The translations under genes and the position numbers were made by a program. A stretch of 63,883 nucleotides of DNA from Candidatus Methylomirabilota bacterium (GTDB lineage Bacteria; Methylomirabilota; Methylomirabilia; Rokubacteriales; CSP1-6), in assembly GCA_035315345.1 (NCBI GenBank), contig DATFYA010000058.1, positions 1-63,883 on the forward strand. Reading direction: 5' to 3'. How positions within the stretch are numbered: the stretch's first letter is position 1; every line of letters starts with the position of its first letter. The notes under the pieces are model-generated. The model had not been told where the DNA came from, did no database searches, and worked only from the letters and a program-made list of their open reading frames with translations. Shown here in pieces: positions 1 through 8,262 of the stretch.

Positions 1-604
1 TCGCGCCCGGCACCACCTCGTAGGGCCGCACCTGATACTCGAGATCCTGGACCAGGTCGGTGGTGAAGATCGCCCAGAGACAGCCCAGAGTCACCGGCAG
101 GTTCATGTCGAAGCCGTCGCCCATGGCCGCCTTCTGGTCGAGCTGGTCCTGGGCGAGGAGGAACATGCGGAAGGCCTCGAGACCGGAGTTGCGCAGGGCC
201 AGCTCGTAGCTCTGGTGGTACTGCCCGAAGCGGCAGGCGCCGCAGGAGCCGGCGGTGAGGTAGACGAACTTCTTGCTCACTTCCTCCGCGCCGATCTCCC
301 CCGACTTCTTCTTGAGGAAGTTGACCAGGTTGCCGGTGGTGAAGCTGGTCGGGCAGCACTGCCCGATATCGGCGACCTCGCGGCCGGTCAGCAGATCGTC
401 CCGCGTCGCGACCGGCAGGACCTGGGCCCGGTGGCCGCCGCTCTCCAGCACCGCCTGCAGCACGCGCTCGACGCGCCAGTGCAGGCCGCCGAAGAGGATC
501 GTCACCGAATCGCGCTCGGCGCGGGTGAAGGGCCGCGGAGCATAGGCCCGATAGTGGCCGGGCGCTCGCGGGTCGGTGGATGGCTCAGTGGTTGCGGTGG
601 CCAT
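1..604 (-). CDS. 2-hydroxyacyl-CoA dehydratase/activator-like protein (partial, 3' end outside window)
   Basis: Only about the first 201 residues are visible because the gene runs off the left edge. It resembles COG3581-type proteins related to 2-hydroxyglutaryl-CoA dehydratase and its activator, which carry iron-sulfur clusters. Seen: FGGLHWRVERVLQ at residues 38-50, DIGQCCPTSF at 79-88 and GSCGACRFG at 119-127, giving cysteines 83, 84, 121 and 124 as likely cluster ligands. The ATG at 604 follows a GGGAG site and overlaps the end of the upstream diiron gene by 20 bp, so both are probably on one message. Family is fairly secure; substrate unknown. Confidence 0.75.
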   Translation of the reverse strand, partial: MATATTEPSTDPRAPGHYRAYAPRPFTRAERDSVTILFGGLHWRVERVLQAVLESGGHRAQVLPVATRDDLLTGREVADIGQCCPTSFTTGNLVNFLKKKSGEIGAEEVSKKFVYLTAGSCGACRFGQYHQSYELALRNSGLEAFRMFLLAQDQLDQKAAMGDGFDMNLPVTLGCLWAIFTTDLVQDLEYQVRPYEVVPGA

Positions 605-1436
605 GGCGTCTCCCTTCGAGGCTCCTCACGTGGCGGTCCATCCACGCTTCGAGGAGCGCGACGGTCTCGAATCCGGGCAGGCGTCGGATCGTGTCGTCCA
701 CCTTGCGCGCGGCCTCCAGCCCCTCCGGCCCGCCGAAGAGGTAGCCGGCGAGGAACTCGACCTCCGCGTCGGCCTCCACCCCGCTGCCCACGGGGGCCCA
801 GAAGCGGTCCACCAGGAACCGCGCGACCCGGGCCACGACGCGGCGCTGCAGCCGCATCTCGGCCTGACGGTAGTAGAAGAAGAAGTGGCGCGACTCGTCG
901 AGCACGATGCGGTCGAGCAGGTCGCTGAGCACGGGATGGCCCGCGACCGCCGCGAAGCGACGGTAGCCGGTGAGCGTGGTCAGCTCGTTGATGGCGCCCC
1001 ACACCATGTGCACCGCGCAGAAGTCGGCCCATGCCTTCGAGACCATGGCGGTGGCCGCCGCCTCGACGCGCTTGGCCACGGTCTCCTGCCCGCGGGGCCG
1101 GGCGCGGGTGCCGATCGGCGACCCCGCCGCCTCGAGGAAGCGCGCCAGGACCAGCCCGTGGAACGTCTCCTCGTACACCCAGCAGGCCAGGAAGGTCGCG
1201 ACGTCGGGATCGTCCACCGCCCGGGTGGCCAGCAGGCTGCGCAGGTAGATGATCGTGTGGCTCTCGACGTCCGCCATGTAGCGGAGCGTCCGGATCATCT
1301 CGGGCGAGACGGGGTACCGGGGCACGTCGGCCCAGGCGATGGCCGCCATGTCCACGGCTCGCGAGCGGCCCACGTACGACTCGATGTCGAAGACAGGCAT
1401 CGGTCGAGTCAACTCATACGACATTGTGGGGCACAT
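585..1436 (-). CDS. Ferritin-like diiron protein
   Basis: A 283-residue helical protein with a complete four-helix diiron ligand set: E58, E90xxH93, E151 and E181xxH184 (EETFH and DESRH motifs). This spacing is that of ferritin-like diiron oxidases, close to acyl-ACP desaturases and related oxygenases. The start is ATG 1436; a second in-frame ATG at 1424 is possible and neither has a strong ribosome site. Its end overlaps the dehydratase-like gene by 20 bp. The substrate is unknown; an O2-dependent desaturase or oxygenase role is inference from the ligands. Confidence 0.75.
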   Translation of the reverse strand: MCPTMSYELTRPMPVFDIESYVGRSRAVDMAAIAWADVPRYPVSPEMIRTLRYMADVESHTIIYLRSLLATRAVDDPDVATFLACWVYEETFHGLVLARFLEAAGSPIGTRARPRGQETVAKRVEAAATAMVSKAWADFCAVHMVWGAINELTTLTGYRRFAAVAGHPVLSDLLDRIVLDESRHFFFYYRQAEMRLQRRVVARVARFLVDRFWAPVGSGVEADAEVEFLAGYLFGGPEGLEAARKVDDTIRRLPGFETVALLEAWMDRHVRSLEGRRHGHRNH

Positions 1437-1475
1437 TTCAATGACGACCCCATATGTGGGCTGTCCCTACCTGGA

Positions 1476-2129
1476 TTACGGCCGGCCGGCGCCCCTCGGA
1501 TCTGGGCCGGGTGGGAGGACCGGGCAGTGGGCGCGGACCATCTCGGCCAGCCGCTCGCCCCGGGGCACCGGATCCAGCGGGCCGACCACCGTGCGGTGGC
1601 GGATGACCCCGTCGCGATCGACCAGGAAGATGCCCTGCTCCAGCGCGGTCATGGCGTGGTGATGCAGGCGGCGGACGAAATTGCGGTTCATCACGTCGAG
1701 CCAGGCGCCGCGCACCTGCGGGCCGCTGTCACCGTGGGTGAACGCGTAGGAGAAGCTCACCACCGCCGACCGGGTGGCCTCGAGCGCGCCGCGATCGCCC
1801 AGCCCATAGACGGCATAGAGCCGCTTGTCGGGATCGCAGACGAACGGATAGGGGGTCGGGCTGTGACCGAAGAAGACCCGGGCCGCCGGCAGCAGGTTGG
1901 GGCCGACCTGGATGATCTCGGTGCCCGCGGCCTGCAATTCCTCGTAGCCCTCGGTCATGCCGTCCATGTAGACCCGGCAGAACGGGCACGTGAACCCGCG
2001 GGAGAACCACACCACCACGTTGGCCCGGCCACGGTACGCGGCGAGGTCGACGGTGTCGCCCTGCACGGAGCTCAGGCTGAAGAGCGGGGCCGGGTGGCCG
2101 ACCGCCGGAGGCTCGGGAACGGACGCCAC
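1476..2129 (-). CDS. AhpC/TSA-family peroxiredoxin-like protein
   Basis: A 217-residue thioredoxin-fold protein starting at GTG 2129. Residues 1-50 carry the AhpC/TSA pattern (GHPAPLFSLSSVQG, then FTCPFC with Cys48 and Cys51). This family reduces peroxides or acts as a thiol oxidoreductase in the cytoplasm; no signal peptide is seen. The late insert with HHHAMTALEQGIFLVDRDG matches the AhpC/TSA C-terminal strand region. It stands upstream of the diiron gene on the same strand with a 39-bp gap, so co-transcription and protection of metal enzymes is plausible but unproven. Confidence 0.8.
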   Translation of the reverse strand: MASVPEPPAVGHPAPLFSLSSVQGDTVDLAAYRGRANVVVWFSRGFTCPFCRVYMDGMTEGYEELQAAGTEIIQVGPNLLPAARVFFGHSPTPYPFVCDPDKRLYAVYGLGDRGALEATRSAVVSFSYAFTHGDSGPQVRGAWLDVMNRNFVRRLHHHAMTALEQGIFLVDRDGVIRHRTVVGPLDPVPRGERLAEMVRAHCPVLPPGPDPRGAGRP

Positions 2130-2237
2130 GATGCGAGGATAGCACGCGGCGGCGCGCGGCCCGACGAGCCGGGCGAGACGCAGCGCGACACAGAAATTGA
2201 CGGCGCGGCCCTCGCCTCGCTACCCTCGCGGTGAGCG

Positions 2238-2930
2238 GTGGAGACCATCAAGATCGTCTACGACTTCGTGTTTCCCGACGGGGACGCGAAGTCCTATACC
2301 GTCGATCTCGACCGGGGTTCTCTCATCCTCCTCCCGGCCGACCGCACCCGGCCGCCCGCCTGGGCCCGCCTCGAGAACCATCAGTGCGGCCACTGCCCGC
2401 TGAAGCCGGCCGAGCATCCCTACTGCCCGGTGGCCACCAACCTGGCCGCGCTGGTGGAGTCGTTCAAGGACAAGGCGTCGGTGGCCGAGGCCACCGTCAC
2501 CGTCACCACCGACGAGCGGACCTACGTCAAGAAGCTGCCGCTGCAGCGAGGGATCTTCGGCGTGTTCGGCCTGGTCATGGCGACCAGCGCGTGTCCGTAC
2601 ATGGACTTCCTCAAGCCGATGGCGCGCTTTCATCTGCCGTTCTCCACCGCGGAGGAGACCATCGTGCGCTCGGTCTCCATGTACCTCCTCCACCAGTACT
2701 TCGTGGCCAAGCGGGGCGGCTCGCCCGACCTGGGGCTCGAGCTGCTGGAAACGCACTACGAGAACATCCAGAAGGTCAACGACGGCATCCTGGAGCGCAT
2801 CAAGGGCGTCGTGCAGAACGACGCCGACCTCAACGCCCTCATCATCCTTCAGGGATTCGCCGATCTCCTCACGATGGCGATCTCGAAGGACCTCTCGAAG
2901 ATCGAGCCCCTGTTCTTCCGCAAGCCGTGA
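2238..2930 (+). CDS. Uncharacterised protein with N-terminal cysteine cluster (DUF6901-like)
   Basis: A 230-residue protein starting at GTG 2238; only a weak GGTGAG precedes it. The N-terminus (YDFVFPDG then a VDLDRGSL strand) looks like a small beta unit, followed by CGHCPL and HPYCP, a likely metal-binding cluster around residues 50-65, and a helical C-terminal half (SACPYMDFLKPMARFHLPF, then YLLHQYF). I believe relatives are catalogued as DUF6901 but recall this imperfectly. No signal peptide. Function unknown. It is divergent from the peroxiredoxin gene. Confidence 0.7.
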   Translation: METIKIVYDFVFPDGDAKSYTVDLDRGSLILLPADRTRPPAWARLENHQCGHCPLKPAEHPYCPVATNLAALVESFKDKASVAEATVTVTTDERTYVKKLPLQRGIFGVFGLVMATSACPYMDFLKPMARFHLPFSTAEETIVRSVSMYLLHQYFVAKRGGSPDLGLELLETHYENIQKVNDGILERIKGVVQNDADLNALIILQGFADLLTMAISKDLSKIEPLFFRKP

Positions 2931-2952
2931 GCGCCACCCTGATTCGGCCGCT

Positions 2953-3885
2953 CTAGCGGCCGTCGTTGTCGAGGGCGTCCTTGATCTGGTCGGCCGGGAT
3001 CGCGATCTTCACGCCGGCGCGCTCCTCCTGCAGCAGCATGGCCACGCGCGAGTCGCGCTCGCCCCAGCCGCGGTTGAGCGCCTCGGTCAGCTCTTCGAGC
3101 GCGAGGTTGGCCATCCGCATCGGCACGCCGAGCTCGCGGCCGAGGCCGACGGCGAGCGAGACGTCCTTGTGGCTGAGTCGCAGGCTGAAGGCGGGCGGGT
3201 CGAACGTGCCGGGCAGGAACTGATCGGCGAGGCCGTCGAAGGTGCGCCGACGTCCGCCCGCACCCTGCCGCACCGCCTTCCAGAGGGTGAGCGCGTCCAC
3301 TCCGCCCTTGACCCCCATGGTGAAGACCTCGGCCAGCGCGGTCTGCACCGCGTAGCCGGCGCAGTTGTGCACGAGCTTGGCCACCGAGCCGGCGCCGATC
3401 GGGCCCACGTAGTACGGCTGATCGCCGATGGCGTCCAGCACCGGCTTGAACCGATCATAGACCTCGCGGTCGCCGCCGATCCAGAGCGCGAGCTTGCGGC
3501 TCTTGGCGCCCTTGGGCCCGCCGCTCACCGGCGCGTCGAGCACGTGCAGGCCCTTGTCCTTGAACGCCGGATACAGCCGTCGCATCAGCGCCGGCGAGTT
3601 CGTGCTGAGATCGAAGTAGGCCGCGCCCTTCTTCATGCCGTGGATGAGGCCGTCCGGGCCGAGGGCGACCTGCTCGACCTCCTTGGGCCCGGGCAGCGAG
3701 GTGAAGACGACCTCGACGCCGTCCGCCACCGCGCGCGGGGTGTCCTTCCACACCGCGCCCGCCTTGAGATGCGGGGCCGCGACGTCTTTCCGCGCGTCGT
3801 TCACCTGAAGCTCGTGGCCGCCCGCTTGCAGATTGGACGCCATGCTGGCGCCCATGGTGCCGAGACCGATGAACCCGACCTTCAT
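2953..3885 (-). CDS. 3-hydroxyisobutyrate dehydrogenase-family NAD(P) oxidoreductase
   Basis: A 310-residue beta-hydroxyacid dehydrogenase. The N-terminus has the nucleotide fold GFIGLGTMGASMA, followed by the substrate motif around PVSGGPKGA and the catalytic-lysine segment GAGSVAKLVHNCA. The family oxidises or reduces small beta-hydroxy acids or semialdehydes such as hydroxyisobutyrate or tartronate semialdehyde. The frame is open for 38 more codons upstream, but ATG 3885 follows GGGAGAAGAAGG closely and begins exactly at the Rossmann strand, so I prefer it. Convergent with the previous gene, 22 bp apart. Exact substrate unknown. Confidence 0.85.
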   Translation of the reverse strand: MKVGFIGLGTMGASMASNLQAGGHELQVNDARKDVAAPHLKAGAVWKDTPRAVADGVEVVFTSLPGPKEVEQVALGPDGLIHGMKKGAAYFDLSTNSPALMRRLYPAFKDKGLHVLDAPVSGGPKGAKSRKLALWIGGDREVYDRFKPVLDAIGDQPYYVGPIGAGSVAKLVHNCAGYAVQTALAEVFTMGVKGGVDALTLWKAVRQGAGGRRRTFDGLADQFLPGTFDPPAFSLRLSHKDVSLAVGLGRELGVPMRMANLALEELTEALNRGWGERDSRVAMLLQEERAGVKIAIPADQIKDALDNDGR

Positions 3886-4103
3886 GCCTTCTTCTCCCTC
3901 GAAGACCTGTGTGACGACCTTCGCGGCGGACATCGCGCTGGGCCGGCCCGCGTCGAACGCCAGGTGCGTGATCAGCCTGCCGGTCTCCTCCGTGGTCACC
4001 CCGTTGGCGAGCGCGCGCGCGGTGCGACCCTGTCCTCCTCTCGGCGGACTTTCGGAGACCCGGGAAACGCGTAGAATCCTGCCACGGGAAAGGAGACTTG
4101 ACC

Positions 4104-4868
4104 ATGGCCAATGCGCCCTACCGCATCTACGCGGTCCGCTACGCCCATCGCGCCTGCACCACGTCGGAGGCGTTCTACGGCGACTACCACCGCGCCCCCA
4201 TGACGATGGACTACTTCGTGTGGGCGCTCACCAACGGCCGCGAGACGGTCGTGGTGGACCTGGGCTTCACGGAGGCGGTGGGCACGCGGCGCGGCCGGCA
4301 GTTCCTCCGCTGCCCGGGCAAGGGCCTCTCCGAGATCGGAGTGGAGGCGGCCTCGGTCCAGCACGTGATCCTCAGCCACTTCCACTACGATCACGTGGGC
4401 AACTACGCGCTCTTCCCCAATGCGACGTTCTACGTGCAGGACTCCGAGATGGCGTTCTACACCGGCCGGAACGCGGCCCTGCCCGCCTTCCGCCATTCGG
4501 TCGAGGTGGAGGACGTGTGCGCGCTGGTGCGGCTGAACTACGAGCGGCGCATGCAGTTCGTGGACGGCTCGCGCGAGATCGTGCCCGGCATCGCGGTGCA
4601 CCACGTGGGCGGCCACACCGCGGGCATGCAGCTCGTCACGGTGGCGCACGCGAAGGGGCAGGCGGTGGTGACGTCGGACGCCGCGCACTACTATCGCAAC
4701 TTCGAGGAGAACATCCCGTTCAACACGCTGCAGGACCTGCCGCGGATGTACTCGGCCTTCGGCAAGATCCGCGAGCTGGCCTCGTCCTCCGACCTGGTGC
4801 TGCCCGGCCACGACCCGCTGGTGCTCGAGCGGCTCACCCGCGTGGGGGACGGGATCGTGGAGATGTAG
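4104..4868 (+). CDS. Metallo-beta-lactamase-fold hydrolase, N-acyl homoserine lactonase-like
   Basis: A 254-residue protein with the metal motif H92-x-H94-x-D96-H97 (SHFHYDH), later GGHTAG, a SDAAHYY segment and LPGHDP, the usual order of metallo-beta-lactamase ligands. The length and spacing fit the N-acyl homoserine lactonase group, but other lactone or ester substrates are equally possible. ATG 4104 lies 8 bp after AAAGGAG; an upstream in-frame TTG at 4098 is too close to that site. The 3' end overlaps the end of the convergent YihY gene by 35 bp. Confidence 0.85.
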   Translation: MANAPYRIYAVRYAHRACTTSEAFYGDYHRAPMTMDYFVWALTNGRETVVVDLGFTEAVGTRRGRQFLRCPGKGLSEIGVEAASVQHVILSHFHYDHVGNYALFPNATFYVQDSEMAFYTGRNAALPAFRHSVEVEDVCALVRLNYERRMQFVDGSREIVPGIAVHHVGGHTAGMQLVTVAHAKGQAVVTSDAAHYYRNFEENIPFNTLQDLPRMYSAFGKIRELASSSDLVLPGHDPLVLERLTRVGDGIVEM

Positions 4869-5754
4869 GCGGACTCGGCATCCCTTCCCCCGCCGGGGAG
4901 AGGGTAGGGTGGGGGGGCCTGGTGCCCCGCGTCGCATACGCCCGCGTGAACTCCGCCCCGAACAGCACGATCTGGGCGGAGTAGTACACCCACGCCAGGA
5001 TGAGGATGATCCAGGCCGCGGCGCCGTAGGCCGCCCCGATCTCGCTGCGGCCCAGGTACACCCCGATCGCGAGCTTGCCCACGTAGAAGAGCGCGGCGGT
5101 CACCGCGGCGCCCACCCATACGTCGCGCCACCGGATGTCGGCGTCCGGCAGCACCTTGAAGATCATCGCAAACAGCAGGGTGTGGACGATCAGCGAGCCG
5201 GCGATCTCGGTGAGCAGGAGCACGCCGCTGATGCCCGGGATCCAGTCCGAGCCGTACCGGCTGAGGGCAACGGCCGCCGCGCTCAGCACCAGGGAGACGC
5301 TCAGCAGGAAGCCCACGCCCAGTACCGCCGCAAACGACCAGAGGCGCGCTCGGACCATGGCCATGACCCCGCCATGCGACGCGGTTGGCACATCCCAGAC
5401 GCGGTTGAGCGCGCCCTGGAGCTGGCTGAACGCGCTGGTCGAGCCGAAGAGCAGCACGACGAGCCCGATCAGGGTCGCCCGCGAGCCGGTGCCCTGCCGG
5501 CTCGCGCTCTGGATCAGCCCCTGGATCGCACTGGCGCCTTCGTCGCCCACCAGGTCCCGGATCTGGCCGACGAGCTCGCCCTGGGCCGCCTCGGGGCCGA
5601 ACAGCGCGCCGGCGACCGCGATCACGATCACCAGGATCGGCGCCAGCGAGAAGACGGAGTAGTAGGCGAGCGCGGCCCCGAGGGTCAGGCAGTCGTCGGC
5701 GTTCCACTTCACCGCCGCGCGAGTGAACACTCTCCCGACCGCTCGCACGATCAA
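4834..5754 (-). CDS. YihY/BrkB-family inner membrane protein with repeat-derived tail
   Basis: A 306-residue polytopic protein of the YihY/virulence factor BrkB family, with about six hydrophobic segments (for example LAPILVIVIAVAGALFG near residue 37) and the family's GAALAYYSVFSLAP start. Such proteins sit in the inner membrane; their function is poorly defined and they are not RNases despite old naming. The last 35 or so residues (PPHPTLSPAGEG onward) are encoded by the GC hairpin repeat at 4881-4918 and by the antisense of the neighbouring gene, so the native C-terminus was probably shorter. Confidence 0.8.
   Translation of the reverse strand: MIVRAVGRVFTRAAVKWNADDCLTLGAALAYYSVFSLAPILVIVIAVAGALFGPEAAQGELVGQIRDLVGDEGASAIQGLIQSASRQGTGSRATLIGLVVLLFGSTSAFSQLQGALNRVWDVPTASHGGVMAMVRARLWSFAAVLGVGFLLSVSLVLSAAAVALSRYGSDWIPGISGVLLLTEIAGSLIVHTLLFAMIFKVLPDADIRWRDVWVGAAVTAALFYVGKLAIGVYLGRSEIGAAYGAAAWIILILAWVYYSAQIVLFGAEFTRAYATRGTRPPHPTLSPAGEGMPSPPTSPRSRPPRG
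4881..4918. repeat. Dispersed GC hairpin repeat, copy 1
   Basis: A short repeat with a C-rich arm, CGCCGGGGAGAGGG and a G-rich end. It matches copies at 30191-30254, 48811-48861, 54717-54772 and 56057-56093, all variants of CCCTCACCCTGCCCTCTCC paired with GGGGAGAGGG. Here it lies between convergent genes and is read as the C-terminal tail of the YihY protein. Confidence 0.7.
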
Positions 5755-5962
5755 GGCCCCCCCACCGCGGCCGCGCTCAGCTGGGACAGACGAGCTGACC
5801 GAGGTGCTCGGTCGGCCTGGGATTCCCGCCCTTCATGCCTGACCTCCGCGGGTGTAGTCTACGCCCGCGGTGGTGACGCGGCCAGTCGACCGACCCTGGG
5901 CGCGCATCCGTTCGGCGCCGATCCTGATCCCGACAGTGACCAGCCGAGCAAAGGAGAGCGTC

Positions 5963-7327
5963 ATGAGCATCCAGTCCGTCAATCCGGCCACCGGGGCGAT
6001 CATCGAGACCCTCGAGCCGACGTCCGCGCCGGAGATCGAGCGCATCCTGGCCGGCGCGCATTCCGCGTTCCTCGAATGGCGCACGCGCCCGTTCGCCCAG
6101 CGCGCGTCGTTGATGCGCGGGGCCGCCAAGGAGCTGCGCGCCCGCAAGGCCGAATACGCCCTGACCATGACCCGGGAGATGGGCAAGCCGATCGTGCAGG
6201 CCGAGGGCGAGGTGGAGAAGTGCGCGGTCACCTGCGACTACTACGCGGAGCACGCGGAGGTCCACCTGGCCGAGCAGCCGCGCGAGACCGACGCCTCCCG
6301 CAGCTACGTGCGCTTCGACCCGCTCGGGGTGGTCCTGGCCGTGATGCCGTGGAACTTCCCCTTCTGGCAGGTCTTCCGCTTCGCGGCGCCGGCCCTGATG
6401 GCCGGCAACGCGGGCATCCTCAAGCACGCCAGCAACGTTCCGCGCTGCGCCCTGCAGATCGAGGAGGTCTTCCGGCGCGCCGGCTTCCCGGAGGGGCTCT
6501 TCCGGACCGCCCTGGCCGACGCGGCCACGGTGAAGCGGATCATCGCCGATCCCCGCGTGGCCGCGGTCACCCTGACCGGCAGCGAGCACGCGGGCATGGC
6601 GGTGGCGTCGCAGGCGGGCCACGAGCTCAAGAAGACGGTGCTGGAGCTGGGCGGCAGCGATCCCTTCATCGTCCTGGCCGACGCCGACGTCGAGGCCGCC
6701 GCGATCGCGGCCACCGAGGGCCGCCTCATCAACAGCGGCCAGAGCTGCATCGCGGCCAAGCGCTTCATCGTGGTGGAGCCGGTGGCCGACCGCTTCCTCG
6801 AGCGCTTCAAGACCGAGCTGGCCTCGCGCAAGATGGGCGATCCCACCGCGCGCGAGACGCAGGTGGGGCCGCAGGCGCGGACGGACCTGCGCGACCAGCT
6901 GCACCACCAGGTCGAGGAATCGGTCAAGCGGGGCGCCCGCGCGCTGCTGGGCGGCCAGGTGCCGGCCGGCAAGGGCGCCTTCTATCCGCCGACCCTGCTG
7001 TCCGCAGTGGATCGGGGCATGCCGGCGTTCGACGAGGAGACGTTCGGGCCGGTGGCCGCGGTCATCCGCGCGAAGGACGAGGCCGACGCCATCCGCCTCG
7101 CCAACGACACCGCGTTCGGGCTGGGCGCCGCGCTCTGGACCCGGGACCGGGCGCGTGCGGAGCGGCTGGCCGTGCAGATCGAGGCCGGCGCGGTGTTCGT
7201 CAACGGGGTGGTGAAGTCGGATCCCCGCCTGCCCTTCGGCGGGATCAAGCGCTCCGGCTACGGCCGCGAGCTATCCGAGTACGGCATCCGCGAGTTCGTC
7301 AACATCAAGTCCGTCTGGATCGCCTAG
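5963..7327 (+). CDS. sad: NAD(P)-dependent succinate-semialdehyde dehydrogenase, Sad/YneI type
   Basis: A 454-residue aldehyde dehydrogenase very close in sequence pattern and length to E. coli Sad (YneI): MPWNFPFWQVFRFAAPAL, LTGSEHAGMAVASQAG, LELGGSDPFIVL with the general-base glutamate, and SGQSCIAAKRF with the catalytic cysteine. It should oxidise succinate semialdehyde or a related aldehyde to the acid in the cytoplasm. ATG 5963 follows AAAGGAG with correct spacing; the frame is open upstream to 5870 but that part is not conserved. The palindromic element at 7331 begins 3 bp after the stop. Confidence 0.9.
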   Translation: MSIQSVNPATGAIIETLEPTSAPEIERILAGAHSAFLEWRTRPFAQRASLMRGAAKELRARKAEYALTMTREMGKPIVQAEGEVEKCAVTCDYYAEHAEVHLAEQPRETDASRSYVRFDPLGVVLAVMPWNFPFWQVFRFAAPALMAGNAGILKHASNVPRCALQIEEVFRRAGFPEGLFRTALADAATVKRIIADPRVAAVTLTGSEHAGMAVASQAGHELKKTVLELGGSDPFIVLADADVEAAAIAATEGRLINSGQSCIAAKRFIVVEPVADRFLERFKTELASRKMGDPTARETQVGPQARTDLRDQLHHQVEESVKRGARALLGGQVPAGKGAFYPPTLLSAVDRGMPAFDEETFGPVAAVIRAKDEADAIRLANDTAFGLGAALWTRDRARAERLAVQIEAGAVFVNGVVKSDPRLPFGGIKRSGYGRELSEYGIREFVNIKSVWIA

Positions 7328-7330
7328 ATC

Positions 7331-7414
7331 GGGGTCAGGTCTTGCATTACGACATTTTTAGCCGCGTGGCATGCGCCCGCGGCCCGAAAATGTCGTAATG
7401 CAAGACCTGACCCC
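7331..7414. mobile_element. 84-bp palindromic MITE/REP-like element, copy 1 (complete)
   Basis: Two perfect 28-bp inverted arms (7331-7358 and 7387-7414) flank a 28-bp centre that itself holds a 6-bp inner stem (GCCGCG at 7361-7366 with CGCGGC at 7378-7383). The outer end is GGGGTCAGG. The same arm recurs at 63813-63883. This architecture is typical of non-autonomous elements mobilised by IS200/IS605-like or REP-associated tyrosine transposases; no transposase is in the window. It lies between the convergent aldehyde dehydrogenase and small membrane protein genes and could also act as a bidirectional terminator. Confidence 0.85.
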
Positions 7415-7416
7415 GG

Positions 7417-7965
7417 CTACTCGCCGGAGGTCGGGAACTGGCGAAGGAGGCGGCGGTGGAAGTAGACGAGAGCCGCGACCACCGCGGCGCCCGCCAGGAC
7501 GTGGCCGGACAGGAAGACCCACGGCGTCATGGCCTCGCGCATCCACTGTGACAGCCCGTAGGCCAGCGCGATGAAGACGACGGCCAGGCAGCAACCCAGC
7601 ATGAAGATCAGCCCCAGCACCCGCTTGTCGCGCTCGGCGAGCGCGAAAAGACCCGAGACGGCGAGCCCGAACAGCACGAAGCCGCCGAGGTGCACGACCG
7701 TGTAACCCAGCACGAGCGGCGCGGTGATCGCCACCTCACCCGCGCTGCGCGCGCCGTGGAAGAGCGCGGCCCCCAGCATCGCGGGCGTGCGCAGCGGGAC
7801 GCCGGCGGCCAGATCCACGATCAGGAACAGCACCATCGCCACCGCGGCTCCGACCACGCCGACGACAATGCCCTCCCCGACGACGTGCCTGAACCGCCGC
7901 CTCGGTCTGCCCCGCGCCATCCGATCCTTCTGGGACGTCCGATCCGGATACGTCGTCGTCGGCAT
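7417..7965 (-). CDS. Uncharacterised small membrane protein with four predicted TM segments
   Basis: A 182-residue protein. A basic N-terminus (ARGRPRRRFRH) is followed by about four hydrophobic segments, including VVGVVGAAVAMVLFLIVDLA and LGLIFMLGCCLAVVFIALAY, so it is probably an inner membrane protein. ATG 7965 is placed 7 bp after a perfect AGGAGG; the frame stays open for 78 codons upstream, which I reject as untranslated. I do not recognise a family. It is divergent from the stress-type cluster that starts at 8263, with the candidate sigma-54 site in between. Confidence 0.7.
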   Translation of the reverse strand: MPTTTYPDRTSQKDRMARGRPRRRFRHVVGEGIVVGVVGAAVAMVLFLIVDLAAGVPLRTPAMLGAALFHGARSAGEVAITAPLVLGYTVVHLGGFVLFGLAVSGLFALAERDKRVLGLIFMLGCCLAVVFIALAYGLSQWMREAMTPWVFLSGHVLAGAAVVAALVYFHRRLLRQFPTSGE

Positions 7966-8187
7966 CACCGGGCCTCCTGTTCGCGAGATTGTGCTGCGAG
8001 TGGCTGCTGCACGTTTCGCACCACACTGATTCCTTCGTTCGGACCGCATCCGGAAAGACGTCACCGCATCGCGCTCAGCGAGTGCAGCCCGGCGCGGAAA
8101 AAAGTACGCGGGACTCTTTACCGTTCGGCCGCGCACCCCAGATTGACCAAACTCCGAATCGCCATTGTTCTCCGGGTACTTGATGGG

Positions 8188-8203
8188 TGGCATATCCATT
8201 GCT
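8188..8203 (+). promoter_or_regulatory. Candidate sigma-54 (RpoN) promoter
   Basis: TGGCATATCCATTGCT matches the -24/-12 consensus TGGCACG-N4-TTGCW: GG and GC are separated by exactly 10 bp. It lies 60 bp upstream of the 72-aa gene at 8263 and faces the envelope-stress cluster. A near-identical element occurs at 39898. This is pattern matching only; no enhancer-binding site or RpoN activator was recognised nearby. Confidence 0.45.
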
Positions 8204-8262
8204 CCATGAGTGGTCGAGTCGGCGCATCACGAGACACGCGCGGCCGACCGGGAGGGAGATCA

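Noticed and set aside
576-2234. Long plus-strand open frame over the first 2 kb
   Set aside because: It is antisense to the diiron and peroxiredoxin genes, which show clear motifs; its translation is His/Arg/Gly-rich with no family pattern, as expected for a shadow frame in GC-rich DNA.
4909-7398. 829-codon plus-strand frame across the YihY and aldehyde dehydrogenase genes
   Set aside because: It crosses two real genes in the wrong frame or strand and has low-complexity Arg/Gly/Pro composition.
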